Positions 26,719 through 43,000 of a DNA stretch of 64,000 nucleotides are shown in pieces. Source of the stretch: Mytilus galloprovincialis (lineage: Eukaryota > Mollusca > Bivalvia > Mytilida > Mytilidae); the NCBI RefSeq assembly GCF_965363235.1, contig NC_134839.1, positions 61,595,560 to 61,659,559 on the forward strand, in the 5' to 3' direction. Positions within the stretch are counted from its first letter, which is position 1. Every line of letters begins with the position of its first letter. A program made the translations under genes and the position numbers. The notes beneath the pieces were generated by a model. It was given only the letters and a program-made list of their open reading frames with translations. It searched no databases and was not told the origin of the DNA.

Positions 26719-29700
26719 ATGTTTGACAGCTTAAGAGGAGACTTTGGATACAGCTATTATGGCGAAAGAAGGACTTCCGCCACAATTGACATTCCATTGG
26801 TTGTTGTTGTGTATACTTGTGTTTTGATCTCTATTGCAACTATCGTGGCAGCGGCTGGTATTAGAGGAAAAGGGGTAAGTGAATGATTTAACACCAAAGG
26901 TAATGTTAGGTAAAAGATGTGCCATGTATGCCTTACCTTCAAATTGAGGGACTTAAGATTTTAAGGGCTTTGTCTACCCATTTACCCCAAAACTGCCCAT
27001 TGGTACATGTATGATACATTAAAACTTATGTTTCACAGTCTCAACACCCCTTTTTTTTTAATAAAACAATAAATTATTATATATATGATGTACCATGCTT
27101 TAACTATGAAACTGTGTCGCTTCTATATACAGCAATGGAAATAAATTGTGTGTAACTCACAATTCATCATCTCTTTACATTACAATAATTAATTCAATGA
27201 AACAAAAATTACTTCATGTTAAATTTTGCATCTCTCACGAAATTAAGGCCACCATAGTAAAATCTCTGAGGAGATACCACAGAAAAATATAATAGCAAAG
27301 TATAACCGTCTGTATTATAATAGTAAAGTATACGTAACTTTACATGGTTTCATTTTTCGTTACAGCGTTGGTACACATTAATCAGAGTTGTATATAGTTT
27401 GGCAGTAGGATCAACTTTGTTGCGTAAGTTTATTTGATAATTATCGAGATTTGTACGATATAATTGTAAGGCATACTATTTCCTCGAAGCAACAGTAGGA
27501 TGCGGAATTCAAAACAATATTGATCAGTTTTACAGTTTATCCAAATGTCTTTTTGAATTTCTTCATATTTATAAGAAGATAAAGTAAAGCTCTGACGTGT
27601 GTTTGTGTCTGTGACAAGTATGTGAGAATCTAAAGAGTCGGATGCATTATAATTTCTACTTGTTAAAAGTCAGTACACGTATTTAGTTTTTATTGCTAAA
27701 TTTATTATACACATTGTGACAGAAGATAAGGCATTCTTCGGTTTGCAAACCAAAGGAGTAAAATTCTTAGATTTAGGTGCATCCGAAGAACTTTCCTGGA
27801 TAATTTTCAAAATATTTTTTTTAGGCCAATGATGTATGAATACTGAAGAAGCAATATGAATAAAAAAGACAGTAAAAATATTCGAAAAAGAAACTTGGAA
27901 CATGTATTGCTAAATAATTCATAAAGTAATCAATGGAAAATTTAAGAAATGTATGTTATGACTCATTTCGCACTGACTAAGGGTCTGATAAATAACAACG
28001 GGGACCAACAGTCCACCAGAAGCAAACTGCCAGTATTAACCGCCATTTTTTGAAATGTAGAAAATTACAACTAAGCAAATATTTCTTCAATGAGTTTAAA
28101 CAAAATTAGAAACTTTTAAAGTCACGGAAATTGTGTTTAATCAATATGACATCTGAAACACTATTCCAACATAATGTTTTTATGTCTGACATCATGTTAT
28201 AGACGGTTTTTTTATTTGAAAAACATTAAATTTGTCACGTTGACCTTAAATTCAGTTGCTCTACTTGACCTAAAATGTCAAAGGTTAACAATGTTACAAG
28301 TACTTACAATATCCTGCTAGACATAAAATAATGTGCCATGAACCGAACTCAGTTAAATTTGGAAATAATTATATTATAATACAATGTTTTAAAATTTTGT
28401 CATATTAATTTTATTTAATAGCGAAATAAAATTATATTTATTCTGTTCTTTATTAGTCCCAATCTATTATTTCTTTTAATCAAAGTCGACATAGGTATCG
28501 ATAAAACATTATAGGTTCGACATAAATTGCATTTACAGTTATAATAATTTTTTTATTATAGACTCAGAATGATCCATCATTTTTATGCCAATATGACTTT
28601 AAGAATGTGCTAAGAAAAGGGGAAGTAATCAATCTAAATCAAAAGAGTTGATGACTATATAAAATTCAGTTGTCAAATCGGACTGTCAATTAAAAAAAAT
28701 AATATTTGCATTGCTATTTTAAATTAATTTAATTAGTAAAAGTTTAACTTTAAATAGGACATGCATGTAAATGATGATATGTGTTGCCTTTCAGTTATGA
28801 ATATATTTTCTATGTTTAAAATGTATTTTAAAAATGTCGAAATTACAACAATATTTCTTTTCAGATATCTGATTATTTTATTTTCATATTTTGCATTTCC
28901 CCCCTAATATACGACTAACATTTAGATGTTCATAATTCATACAGAATAAAAAAGCAATTAATCAGAAATAAAATGATAACTGATAGATTAGTTAATAGCT
29001 AACATTTGAAATTTGTTAATTTTCTCAATGTTAAGATACTGTATCCGAAGTGTTTTCGTGTTATGAACTAGAAAGAGATTTATAAATTGTTAATACCTAC
29101 CCTTCTCATAAAAACAAAACAAAACAAAACAAAACAAAACAAAACAAAACAAAACAAAATAAAACAAAACAAACTAATCAAAACAAAACAAAACATATTA
29201 AAGTTTTTTTTGCATGCGTGTAACATCTTAATACATGTATGTACACTTCAGTTCATATACATGTATTTTTAAGAGTATGGGATGCGACTTATTGATTCTA
29301 TTGTCTTTTGTATTCAAACAAACATTGTATTGTAAATAAAAAGCAAGAAAAAAAACTTGTTCAACTTCAATTAAAAAAACAAACAATTTTTCATTCCAGT
29401 TTGTTTGTTTGGTGATTGTTGGGTGGATGGTATAGACAAAAAAGTAAATGTACCATATATATATCGTTCTGATGCAGAAATAACTGGACAAGTCGGCCTT
29501 AATATTGGACTTCAGAAAATTAATATTACGCTTAAAGGTAAATATGTCTGGTATAATTGAATACACATACACGAATTACTATATAACTTTGATCTGACAT
29601 TGGTAAACTTAGATAGATACACAGTTGTAAGATGTTCTGGCCAGGATATGTGACAGACTTTCTAGATTGGGAAGCTGAATTCTTTTCGACTAATTTGGAT

Positions 29701-32700
29701 TCAAATTCTTATTCATCATAAAATTAACATGATTGTCACTATCCATATTATCGTCATGGCCAAATCGATGGAATACGTGAAGTTATTTAAGGAATAAGAA
29801 CTGCATTTTTGTAGATACATGACATTCCAACTTACAATTCATAATATGTTGAGGGAACAAAAATCGTGCTCTCCTTAACACGAAGATTTCGTTGAATTCA
29901 TAGTAACATTAACGGTACTAATTTTCCTGTGTCATTTTTACATTTCATCTATCATTGTCCCATCAGTGATGATCAAAATATTGAAAATCAAAAACAGTCA
30001 AGAAAATATCATAGTATTTTGTAAAGAACCATCTCGTCTCGAAGGTATATTTTTTTTTACTTTTTAGTAAATTTTATCTGGAAATTATTTTAGCTTTTTT
30101 TATTCATTTGCAATCTTTCTGTTTGTGTTTCAGGGACTTTTCAAGGTTCTCAGGGATCAATAAAGTACAATGAAGCCATTCCTTTTGACGGAGGTAAATT
30201 TATACGCACTGTATTATTATTATTTACTCATTATAGGTACAGTTAATAGACGTTTCACATTTTATCAAATGTTCTGTTGCTATATTCTCAACATTTTCTC
30301 ATCTCTACGAAAATCTTCTTCACCATACCGAGAAGGATTTACAAAAAAAGAGAAAGTGAGAAAGTAATTGCGAATTAACAATTCAAATAAAATCTTTATT
30401 GCCATTACACCATACACTTATACAGATGTAGCATGTGACACAAGAAAACAAAAGTTTTACTGAGCAAATAGATGTGTTTGTGTTATAAAAAAACCAACAA
30501 ATTATGGTCAATTTGATCTTATTGATTAATAAAACCTGTTATTTTGGTCATTATTCCATAATAATTACGTTTTACGTTTTGTGATATTTTGAAACAGTGA
30601 CTATAAATGTCACAGAATATCGATCTTAAATCATGATTCTATAGGATGCACTTAGGGTAAAAATAGCTCCACAGTCTAACATTTAGCCTGAAATGTTCAA
30701 TTTTTTTTTATTCTCTACGAAGTTAAGAGCTTTTTTTTTATCAATGCAATTCGAAATAGTTTTATTTTCTACATAAAATACGTTCTTTTTCAGCAATGGG
30801 TTCCGTCAGTGATTTCCGGGAATTTTTAGAGAGAGGATTACCTCAGCCAATGTTAACAGTGGTAGAATTTTTCAGTATTGACGAAGGTGGTTTCAGATGG
30901 GGCCGGAGTTTTGCAAGGGCAGGGTACTTTGCAAAAATCTTACTTTTGTAAGTTAATTGACAAGATAAAAGTTCAAATTTATAATTTTGAAACATTTTAA
31001 TATAGTTGAGATTTAAAAGCGCTTTCAAAAAAAGGTCTTCTCTCTTGGCCAAAAACCCTACTTCTCCATAGTTACATTGTAAGAAGAACTATTGAAGTAA
31101 GAAGTACCAGAGTTTGATTTCGCCTAACCATACTAAGTAAGAACGAATAGACATGTTTTCTCTGTCAGAGACTCTAACGTGTCTTTCATCGCCCATCCGG
31201 CTTGATTTCAATTTTTTTTATATTTTTATATTTTTAATCTTGATACTTAATGGTTAGATATGGAATCGCAATCAAATATATTCCACTGACGTTTTGATGG
31301 GTCCATTACAGAAAATGCTTACCCTATCTGTATACTTGGTTTTACTTTTAAAAAACATATATTTCCTTTATTGTACTCCTGTTAATACCTGCAACAGACA
31401 TTGGGTTTCAATTTTTATATTTTCTAAGTTCGTTCAGGTACCCTTTAGCTTTGAAGTATAAACCTTTTTTGAAACTATGTATCATAAATCTATATAAAAT
31501 AATAAATATAATTAAATTTTATCTTAATTTCATTTTTCAGGACATCATTTTCTTTTTGGATCTTAGCAAATATAATGGTATGCAGTGTGATATACTATGG
31601 TGGAGTGTTATATACTTTGACTGGCTTGACAATGTTCTCAGCATCAATAGTTTATCATTGTATGATACCAACAGCAAAACTTCGATTTTTCTGTTCAGAA
31701 AGTGAATTTCATCTACATTATGGGATATGCTTTTGGTCAATTCTATTGATGGGTAAGTCTTTGAACACCTTTTTCTCATTGTTAAAGGCCACATGTTGCC
31801 TATAATTGCTTACATCCACTTTATTTGAACTTCGGTGGACAGTTTTCTCATTGGCAATCATACCATATCACCTTATTTCTATACATTATAAAGAAAGTGG
31901 ATTTATGTTTCAAAGAGAAACGATATAAGAAATGGCCATGACCTCAAAATATTCATAAAAAAAATGTCTTATGCAACAAAACCAGACTAATAAAGTCCTA
32001 CATTTCTGTGCTTCTATGTAAATATACATATACGAAGGTTCACATTAGTTTAATGTTTGAGGACATGAATTATGTATGATTTATACGTAATGGCTTCAAT
32101 AAAGATTTCTATTTACCATACATAATGGCCATTGCATGGAAATACAAATGTTGAAGAAAAATAGTGAACATATACAATACAACCCTTTACATTACTGAAT
32201 TTCCATCACTCAATCTTTTGGTATGTATATAATAATTAAATTCGGTGTAAACAACTATAAGAAGTTTTTGCTAAGATTGGTTCATGGACACGATTATTTA
32301 TAAAAACTCTTAACTAAAAATGTTTTACTCTTTTATTTATAGGTCTTTTGACAACCATCGTTGGTTCCATTATTTTAATCATGGATACAAAAATGCCCAA
32401 AACAATACAGAAATTTTTCTTGATCGAAGGATTTGATGATACAGAGGAGGCATATGAATCACAGAAAAACTCCATATGTTCTATGTATAAAAAGGTAAGA
32501 AATATGTGTATTTCAAATCTTAAGTCTTATGTGTGCATAACTTTACGATCAGGGGTGGTTCAAACGTTAATTCAAATTTAAATTTCATTTCATTTTCCAT
32601 GAAATTTGTGAAACATAAAATAATAATGCTTTACTTCCCTCTTTTCGATTTTATGTGAATACCATAAAATGGTTCTAAGCAATACACTGTTCTTCAAGAT

Positions 32701-33624
32701 TCGAATTATTTTGATGTATTTAAAATATGACAACTCAATTCTACATTTTTCATTTATACCATAAAGATGTACAAACATATACCCTTGTATTTATTCCTAT
32801 TCATATTCTCGACATACAAGTAGGCACAAGATGTCGTCAATTGTTGTCTTTCGTCTTCTTTTGGTTATCATGTAGTTGGTTGGAGACTCATTGACGTTTA
32901 CACCAAATATCTTTTTATTCATACATAACTTTTTGTTTTTCAGAACGAGTTACGAAGACAATCTGCTCCAGCCTTAGCAAACTTTCACAACAGTTCAACT
33001 GATTTGTATAAAGCAACTTTATCTTCAGTCGATGAAGACGCTGAACATACACCACAGATGAAACGGAGTTCTACAAATCCTACCAATCTCCGTAGTTCCT
33101 ATTCTTTAGAATCTTTGCGCGCATATTCAGAAAAGAATTCTTTTACGAATATTTCCAAGGACGAAAAACATTATAAATCCAACCCACTATTTGAACAAAA
33201 CGAGAAGACGGAAAAACTTAATACAGATATATTTTCAAAGAAAAGAAAAGGTTCAATACCAGGTAGACTTCAATCTGCAATGTCTCTGGAATCACTACCG
33301 TCTATTCCGGACGATAAGACGCTTTCGTTTGACTCTGGTGTAGATAACGACGAAGGTGAAAATGTACTTACAAGTGATCAGCAAGTTCTACACACAATAG
33401 AAAGTGACAGTGATGACAATGGCGACGAACATATCGATGTATCTATGTTCGAAACTCATTCACGAGATAGAACACTAGAAAGAAATCGCGAAAGTCAGTC
33501 ATCTTCTAACAAAGAAGAAAAACCTAATAATAATAAAGTTTTTACAATTAGTATAGGTAATGCTGACGAGGAAGAGGAACGTCTCAAGGAAATATATATC
33601 GATTTAACATCAGCTTATCCGTAA
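26719..33624 (+). CDS. DUOXA: Dual oxidase maturation factor (DUOXA/NIP family), 8 coding exons, complete
   Basis: Exons: 26719-26874, 27366-27423, 29400-29537, 30134-30193, 30794-30947, 31541-31752, 32343-32494, 32944-33624. Every intron is GT-AG and phases agree, giving 536 residues and a TAA stop. The start is supported by an in-frame TAG 12 nt upstream; a 3' splice site (TTTTGCAG, ending 26706) implies an upstream non-coding exon. Seen: five hydrophobic segments near residues 26-47, 57-75, 183-203, 205-231 and 250-272; a large loop (76-180) with sequon NIT at 113 in a GLQKINITLKG context; YNEAIPF at 129-135; and FRWGRSFARAGY at 171-182. This is the DUOXA layout. Family members help dual oxidase leave the ER and form an H2O2-producing complex at the plasma membrane. 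The last exon encodes about 226 residues of polar, acidic, Ser-rich tail, making the protein longer than I expect for the family (about 320-480). Introns hold an AAAAC microsatellite (intron 2) and dispersed-repeat pieces (introns 6 and 7). No DUOX gene is visible in the window. Confidence 0.93.
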
Positions 33625-34044
33625 ATCGATACTATCGATAATTTATCGATAAAATAATCTTACTGGGCAATTTCATAAATTTCCGGTTGGAACCAGACTG
33701 TACACAAATAAATTAACAGTTGAAATCCGTCCTTGGAAGGTATATGTAAGAAATAAACAAATAAAACAATATTTATGTGAAACCTGTTAATGATTAGTAT
33801 GGTACAAATGTAGATTAGAATTACATTGGTTCGATGTATTAGATGTAGATAAAACATTCTGAACATCATAGTTTGCAGGTCGAATCGAGAAAATTAGATC
33901 TAGTAAATGCTTTCGCCACCATGCTTTTTGTTACGGACGTATGTTGTGCTTACCATTGTCTTTCATATTATGATACTTTTCAATTTGAAATTGAAAATAT
34001 GTTATTTATTATTTTGTGATTAATGTGTGCCAAGCCTATATGTA

Positions 34045-34083
34045 AATAAAACAGCAGAATTATGCATGCTTTAAATGAATAAA
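34045..34083 (+). terminator. Polyadenylation signals downstream of DUOXA
   Basis: Two AATAAA hexamers (34045-34050 and 34078-34083) lie about 420-460 bases after the DUOXA stop codon, with no intervening gene. They are the best candidates for the 3' end, giving a 3' UTR of roughly 450 nt. The UTR starts with two TATCGATA octamers at about 33630-33655. Confidence 0.5.
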
Positions 34084-37000
34084 ATTTTATGAATGAATGA
34101 CTTCTTTTGTAGTTGGTATCAAAAAGAAGCAAAAAATGTACGAAATGTACCAATGAGACATCTCTATCTTTTCACAGCGAACAATATTTTCCATAACATG
34201 TTTAAATCATAACGGTATCCAAGATAAATCGAGGTGTATTTGATAAATATACTAAATTACCAATGCGTGATATAAATTTTAACAAGTCTTTTGTCAGCTG
34301 AAAAGTAAGATAGAAAACTATTCCATTGCCTTTAAAAAAAAGAAGCAGATCTGAATTTACTGCAAGCGCCATTGTCTGACATGTTAGCGATAATTTCACA
34401 TTTAATCATAAAAAAAAGCATGGCTTGAAGTCTTAACTTGTAAGAATGGTTCATCTCAAAATGGTTAATCGGTCCAATAAAATATTTGCTCACTAATTTA
34501 AATAAAATTGTGTTGATACAGATTTCAAATTTAGCTTTTTTCAACTTTGTAGATGCACCACGTGATCACAAATTGGAAACAAATTGCATGTTTTAAGTTT
34601 GTAATTAAAGGTTTGTTTTTGTTAATATTTTTAAAAGAAAACAACCTTTATATTTACATTAACCACAAGAAACTGATGACCACAGTTGTATTTATAATTA
34701 TTAGATGGTGTATTGGTTTTACGAGATTTTTACAGCCTAAGGGCTACGAGAGCTACTCGATCAACAAAGAACAAGTTAGACATTATATATTAAAGAGACA
34801 GACATTGCATTTAACAGTTTAACGTTTAAATACATTACTAATTGAGTTAAGTTACGACAATTGCAAGGGTTATTTATTTCAAATACAAACGGAAGAATAA
34901 AAGAAGTTCGACTTTACGAGCTTACTATACGGGTATGATATTTGCTAATTCTTGAGAGTCATAAGTTAATATATATAATTGTTTAATCTTTAATTTGCAG
35001 CATTGAAAATCACACCACCTCTACTTTCATCGGTCTAGTTTCCAAATGTCTATACTACAAGGGTAGTAGTAACATATGGTAGCAAATAATATGTCATATC
35101 TTGTGCTAGCGTGAACATTGTAAATTATTTGGTTGTATAAAGTAAAATCATAAAAAATACTGAACTCCAAGGAAAATTCAAAACGGAAACTACCTAATCA
35201 AGTGGCAAAATCAAGCAACGCAAGCACATCAAACGAATTCGACTGGATAACAACTGTCGTATTCGGAGTTGAACGGGCGTTTTCTTATATAGGAGATGGT
35301 GTTTTTTTTTTTTTTTTTTAACTGCATGTTTTAGTTTAGTGTTTTTTTTATTGAACACATGCGTGATTTAGAAAAATGAATTAACAGGCAATGTTATATT
35401 CATGTAATAGTCAAATTCGCAAATGTTTCGTGAAGGTGAAAAGAGGATAAGAAATGCTAAATGGATTGGTTACAGTGCAGTTTATGTAATGATGTATTTT
35501 TCTCTGATTTTTAGCGGCAAACACAAATGCTATGGGAAAGGCGTATAAATAAAAGAATACTAATGAATACTAATAATAATGCAACATTTGATAATTTTGT
35601 AATAAAGCTGTCAACCCTGACCCTATATAACATTAAACGTTATTAATATATGATTATCAAATAGTCGTAATATGGTCGTAATGTATGTTTTATGTGTATA
35701 TATGATCGTCATCATTTCAAGGGGTCAGTGAGAGGAGTTACATCATTTCTGAGCGCGATGACTATATATCCCATTTCAATTTGCAATTGGCCACCAGTTA
35801 TACCTTAATAAAATTATATGAGTAAGCCCCAATAGTTTATGCTACACACAGTCGTTTTTACTGCTTGATTTATAATAATATTCTGTGCGTATAGAATTTT
35901 AATGCCCCATTTATGGGCATTATGTTTTCTTGTCTGTGCGTCTGTTCGTTCGTTCGTTCGTTCGTCCTTCTGTCATGCATGAAATATTTGTCACTGAACG
36001 TTAAGCAACCAACAATCAATCAACAATAAAAATTATTTAATTGCTTTCGTTAGGACTTCGAGTTACTAAGTATATGAATGAATGAATGAATGAATGAATG
36101 AATGAATGAATGAATGAATGAATGAATAAGTACTTTATTTGCAAGAAGAAAAGGATACATATTACGATAGAAAGAAATGCCATACATGTTCAGAATTAAC
36201 CCATATGTCGATATCGACATGTTATCGATAGGGAATATATAAACTCACGATATAATCAGATTTCGATATCGATATGTTATCGATAGTGAATATATAAACT
36301 CACGATATAACCAGATGTCGATATCGATGATAACACCATAACAAAATCCGACATTTTTAATTCGATATTGACGAAGACTTTTTCAAACGAATACAAATCA
36401 AGCTTTATATCAAGGTTAGACCGAATATAAAAATTGTAATACTGTGAGATGATGACTGAACTGTCCATTATTTCATTGTATATAAATAACTTTATGTAAA
36501 TTAAATTATCATATTTTACTGTTATGGAAGAGGCACTGAAGATTGATTATAAAAACAGGCGTACAATTTGATTTCTTTCGTATTGAAAATTAATTTCTTT
36601 TATTGTGAAATGATTCGTAGTTTCTTTAATGTGCCCTTTCAAATTTCCAAATGTGCAGAATGCCCGTAGAAATATTCAAATGTGCAGTAAAAATAAGTAG
36701 ATGGGCAGTATGCCTGTACAAAATATTCAAATGTGTAGTATGTATCTAGAAATATTCAAGTAGAAAATCCGATAATCGGTATGTTGAAGAATAAGTAATT
36801 CTCAATATTTTAAAGATTGTGTATCAATTAAAGAAAGAGAGATGAAAGATACCAGACGGATTTTCAAACTTATAAGTCGAAAATAAACTGACAACGCCAT
36901 GCCTAAAATGAAAAAGACAAACACTAGCGCATCAAACATCATCATTAAATCTGAAAGTAAAATGAAAAAAAAGCAAGATCCTTTTTCTATTTGTGTTTGC

Positions 37001-40000
37001 GAAAGTTATGTATGGATTCGTCTTCATATGCGTACATAAACAAGTCGGCCATTAATGATTCCCAACTATTTAGCATCGGAAGACTAACTATTTCCTGAAA
37101 TATCCATCCACCAATGCAAACTCAATAAAAATTTAAAAACAAAACCAACAAGTCTAACAAGTCCAGCATTTTGATGACAATATAACAGACGTTTTTTTTT
37201 TTGTTTAAATCAAACAGACAGTAGTACATTAGGAGTTCAAGAAACAGCTTGTTGTTTATGCTGAAAAAGGTGCACTTTTATGAACTGTCATCAATGAACT
37301 AGAAAGACGTCTAATTGAAATAGTTCAAACAGAATATTTTTTGCTGCGAAGGAAATGTGGGTAACTGAAATATTTCATCATTTATTTTATAAATTGCGTT
37401 GATTTTTTACCTTGCAGAAGCAGTAAAGTACAGCTAAAAGTCCCATTTACGTAATAATATCCTTATTCTTTGATTAATTGTAGGGGTCAATATGTAGTTC
37501 TACTGAGGAAGGTCATATACTACACTGATATAAAAAAAAACACTCCAATATATTGTAATCAAAATGCTGTACTTGTTTTTCATTGGTATTTTGTTGAATT
37601 TGCATTGGTGGACAGATAGGGAGTCTTCCATTGTTAAATAGTTCTGGACGACTTGTTTTTGTATACATATGAAGAAGAATTCATACAGATCCTGCAAAGA
37701 TCTTTATTTTTGCATTCAGATATAATGTTGCTGTTTTGTCCAAACTCCCCAATAAACTCAGTTTAAAAATTAAATGGCATCGCAGAGCTTCGTGTCCTGT
37801 AAAACAATTTATGCAAGTTTGTTTGAAATCTGTCCAGTCAAGCAATTTGTCATTTACTGAGTTAAAATAAAAAATATAAATAATATTGTTATCTTGAGAA
37901 AACAAAATGCTTAGATTTGAATTTTGTTACAGAATAACTGTTAGAACTTTTTTTCTGCGACTATATTCTATTTTTTTTTACAAGAGGTGATGTGGAGATG
38001 AGTCATCAAAACAAAATAACCACACACACGTATGAAAAAATTAATGATTACATGCGGTTTCAACAACAAACAACTGTCTACTCATATATAGCAGGCTCTA
38101 AACAGGCTATGTTTATACAAACTGTGGTTTACAGAGACCGCCAATGACCTGTAAGAAACATACATGTAATATGAGAAAATTTTAAGATAAAAATGGAAAC
38201 AACAACTGAATAGGGAACGGCATGCATATATGGTGAGATTACTTCTTTTTCGGTTTCAGGAAACCGCTAACGTACTCACACTCAAAAAGATGTTGCTCCA
38301 TAACTAGTACACGCAGAAACATAGCTTTCTCCCGAAATAGGACATCTACTGATAATAAAACGTCCTTATTTCTTTCGGGACCTATAGTTCGCAGTCTCCA
38401 GATGTATACACATGAGTAAAACATATCTTTCAACGCCTCCATGCTAGTGTTGGGACTTTTGAAATTTCATCTTCACATGTCCCTACAAGATAACATTTTG
38501 TACTTATGATTATATTGTTTTATTTATATATACTTCTGTGCATTTTATGCATAAAAAGTAAAATCACAAAAATACTGCGCTTAGAGGAAAATCAATTTGG
38601 AAAGTCCATAATCACATAGCAATTTCAAATAATAAAACGTATAAAAAACGAATGGACAAGAACTGTCATATTCCTGACTTGGTACAGGCATTTTCAAATG
38701 TAGAAAATGGTGGATTAAACCTGGTTTTATAGCGCTAACCCTCTCACTTTGATGACAGTCTCATCAAATTCCGTTATATTTACATTGATGCGTTAACTAA
38801 ACCGACACAATAAATAAATAGTCAAAATATGGGTACATCAGTCATCATCGTATAACAATTTTAAAAGGGACAATTTAACAGAACACAAAAACATCTATCT
38901 ACAAACACATTCATTTATTTGTGTGTCTGACGTCAGAAAATTTTATACGTCACATAAATTTGTCGTTCAATGTGCATGCAAACAATTTTAAAATTTACAT
39001 AGGCAATGTTAGCATATAGGGTTAAAAAATCAAAAGTATTTAAGGATGTACTTAGGTGAGGTTTTGGAATTTGTGTAAAATGTTCGGACTCCTTGGTGTT
39101 TTTCCATACAATACAATGTAAAATATTTTGCCCCATAACACCCATTTATTTTTTCATATAAGACTTAATAGCTCATAAAAGGTCAATTACCAAAATTTTA
39201 GAAGATTCTTAATATCCGTTCTTTTGTTTTGAGACCTTATAATACCAATGCAAATATAAGGTAAAAGTCCGAGTCAGCCTTTTCCCGCCATATTTTAAAT
39301 CTCAAATATCTCGAAAAGGAGGTCCATGACCTATCAATATTTTTTGCTTATTTTTATCCTTAATTGATGCTCTACCAGATAATGATATCAATTTTAACTT
39401 CTTAATTTATTAATTTTTACCTAACCTCACCTAAGTACATCCTTAAGAATAAATATCAGAAATAGACCGAGATTGAAAATTGTCCAAAAGTTATATATAG
39501 AATTTATAAGAATCCACAAATAGTTAATTCAACTCTCAGTCATCATCGTGTAACAATTTTAAAAGGAACAATTTAACAGAAAACAAAAACATCTATCTAC
39601 AAACACATTCATTGATTTGAGTGTCTGACGTCAGAAAATTTTATACGTCACATAAATTTGCATATTTCAGATTATAATATATGAGGGTAACAGTAATGTC
39701 TGCCACAAAAAACAATGGTTACACAATTATAGATCACTCCAAACACCAACAGTCCACCCATGGGTGCAAAAAAGACAAACAACAACAAGTATATTGACAG
39801 TTTGGTAAGGTAAAAAAAAAAAAAAAAAAAAATGGAGAGGTTTAATAAATTTTGCGTGCATGCAAACTTTCCCTTTTCCTTCTAAGCCCATTTCGGAAAA
39901 GCATTTAAAAACATACACGGTCCAGCCAATAGATTGACCATTAACTTTGTTATACAAATAAATAAGATATGACAAAACAATCTGAAAGCAGGGTCAAAAT

Positions 40001-43000
40001 GTGCCTCCTCTTGGATTAATATATACACAGCGACGTCTATATACATGTAGTATATAGAGTATTAATTATGAGATTCAGGATTTCGGGTTTACTTATATTA
40101 ATAGTTCAAAATTTACCTGTATTACTGTGAAACATAAACAACAGTCAACGGTAGTGTTAACATTTGAAAACAATACGTTGACATTGACTATTTTTTAGTC
40201 GAAATACTTGTCAACACGATTTTATAATTTTCTTTTCATATATTACCTTCTAATATCAGCATCATTTCGCAAATCTTAAGACATGTATACACCTAAAATG
40301 TATACACAACGTTACCAATTCCCCAAAAAGGAAACAGAATATACAATCATCAATAGATATTCGGGTAACAAGTATCCATTCTCAGTATGAATTAAATAAA
40401 TCTTGTCAATTTATTCTGATATTTCTTAATTCAAACCAATCTTGAAAGTTATAAAAATTAAAAACGGAGCAACCATTGTTTGTTAACATTTAATTCTAAA
40501 ATTTGAAAGTTATCTATAATGCACGTATTCTTTTTTTTTTTGGGGGGGGGGGGGGAGGGGGTGAATTGGTTTGGTCTTTTTAGTAGGACAGAGATTAAAT
40601 TTAGAAAAAAAATATATATGTAAATAGGATACTAACATTTTAGTAACATATTATCATAAATAAGAAGGTATCTTCTAAAGATATTGAAACACAAACGATG
40701 TTAAACAATTGTATAGTATGGAACGCCACGACTGCCTTATGTTAATAATCAGCATTATACGCAGTGTTCCCAGCATTATATGAAGTGATCACAGCATTAT
40801 ATGTAGTGCTCACAACATTATATGAAGTGATCACAGCATTATATGCAGTGCTCACAGCATTATATGCAGTGCTCACAGCATTATATGCAGTGTTCACAAC
40901 ATTATATGCAGTGCTCACAACATTATATTAAGTGCTCACAACATTATATTAAGTGCTCACAACATTATATTAAGTGCTCACAACATTATATTAAGTGTTC
41001 ACAACATTATACGTTTGTTGTTGTATGATGAGATTGATGTATGATGAGATTTATGAATGATGAGATCATTCGGTAAACTTCGTTTTTTAGCGGAGATTAC
41101 CGAATCCATAATTGGTAAATAACGGTAATGCCCAGCAAACAAATTTAAAAGGTTATTAAAATCATGTTATCATAAGGTAGCATACAATATTTAAGACTGA
41201 TTGAAATAAGTAAGGAAAAGATGAAACTGAGAGGTGAATGATTGAAGTAGTTCTGTTCGTCGTAAGAAATACGAATGGCAAAATGTAAGTTAAATAATAA
41301 AAAGTTTATTTAATGAAATATCGAAGGAAAATTTGTATGATATATTCTCGAGTTCATTTCCTACTGAAGAAATTTAGCAAGGTGCCACTTTATAGTCCGT
41401 ACTCAGTTTTAAAAAGCTTAATTACCTTTTAAATAAAACAGTCAGCTTTCTATAACACATAGGTGCCATATTACGCTAGCTTATATATGTTATGATAGAG
41501 TAATTTTTGGCATCGATTTTCAGAATTTGGCATTTTTACATGAATAAGTATCTAACAGATATGGAAAATGCAGTTTAAAGCATTTCACTGTAGGTGTTAA
41601 ACATAACTTTACATCAATTATTCCATTTTTTTACAAGCCTTTTATCACGGCAAGTACTAAGATTGTCTTCTAAATATGATCAGCAGTCTTATATAGAAAT
41701 TTAAACTTTCATAGAAAAATTTACCCTTTCAAGACCCTGTTTAACATTTTCATTTAAAGTTATCATCTCTTATGAAAATTGAGTTTGTGGGGATGAATAA
41801 AACGTTTACTACGTTTGTTCGTCAGTTTGCACGGTACATATATATATATAAAAGTGGTATGCTTGCCAATGCAACAACTTTCCACAAGAGACAAAATGAC
41901 ATCACAGAAATTTTAAACAGCTAAACGGCCACAGTACGACCTTCAACAATGAGGAAAGCCCATACCGGATAGTCAGCTATAGAAGGCCCCGAAATGATAA
42001 ACGAAAAATATTCCTAATTTATGTACAAACGATCGAAAAACTAACATGTATATAACACATTAATTAACAAACGACAACCACTGAAATAAAGGCTCCTCCT
42101 GACTTGGGACGGCCACATATATGTAAAATGTGGCGGGTTTTAACATGTTAGCGGGATGTTGGTATCCTCCCTCTAACCTGGGACAGTGGCGTAACAGAAC
42201 AACATAAGAAAGAACTATGAAAATCAGTTGTAAAAGGCTTGTTAGTTTTCTCGTTTGAATTGTTTTACATGGTCGTATTGGGGCCTTTTATAGCTGACTA
42301 TGTGGTATGTGTTTTGCTCATTGTTGAAGGCCGTACGGTGACCTATAGTTGTTAATGTTTGTGTCATTTTGGTATTTTGTGGATAGTTGTCTCATTGGCA
42401 ATCATACCACATCTTCTTTTTTATATTAACTCATTAGATGGGTACAAATATAAATACATATGATCTAACAAGAAAATAGAGTGAACGTGCATGTGGGCCG
42501 GTACTTGTATATCCCAACAATAAAAAGACACTATAAGTACTGATCTGAGAGTATATATAACTAATATAGTACCATGCTGTTGATTAAAAATAACATCACT
42601 CCAGACCCTTTTGTTTTCCACATAATTAATATTGCCAATAATTAAGAAGTTCGGGGTCGAATCGATACCAATAATATATTCACCTGTTAACTATTACATT
42701 ATCTGTACGTTCCGCATCTGACAGGAGTACCACGAAACGCTGTATTTAAGATTTTGCTATATACACGGGTCGTAATCACAGGGTTGAAACTACTTAATTC
42801 AATCATTGTCACATTGTTCCCGATTGTAGTACTTTAATCAGTATGACTTTCTAAGATGACAATACGAATAATAAAAATCTGGACTTAAAATAAGGCGTAT
42901 AGGTACAGCATGTACAGTTTTCAATTTGTTAGACGTAAAATAGCGAATCAAAGATTCAATTTTATTCACAACACATAAAGGACAAAACTGTTGATTAAAA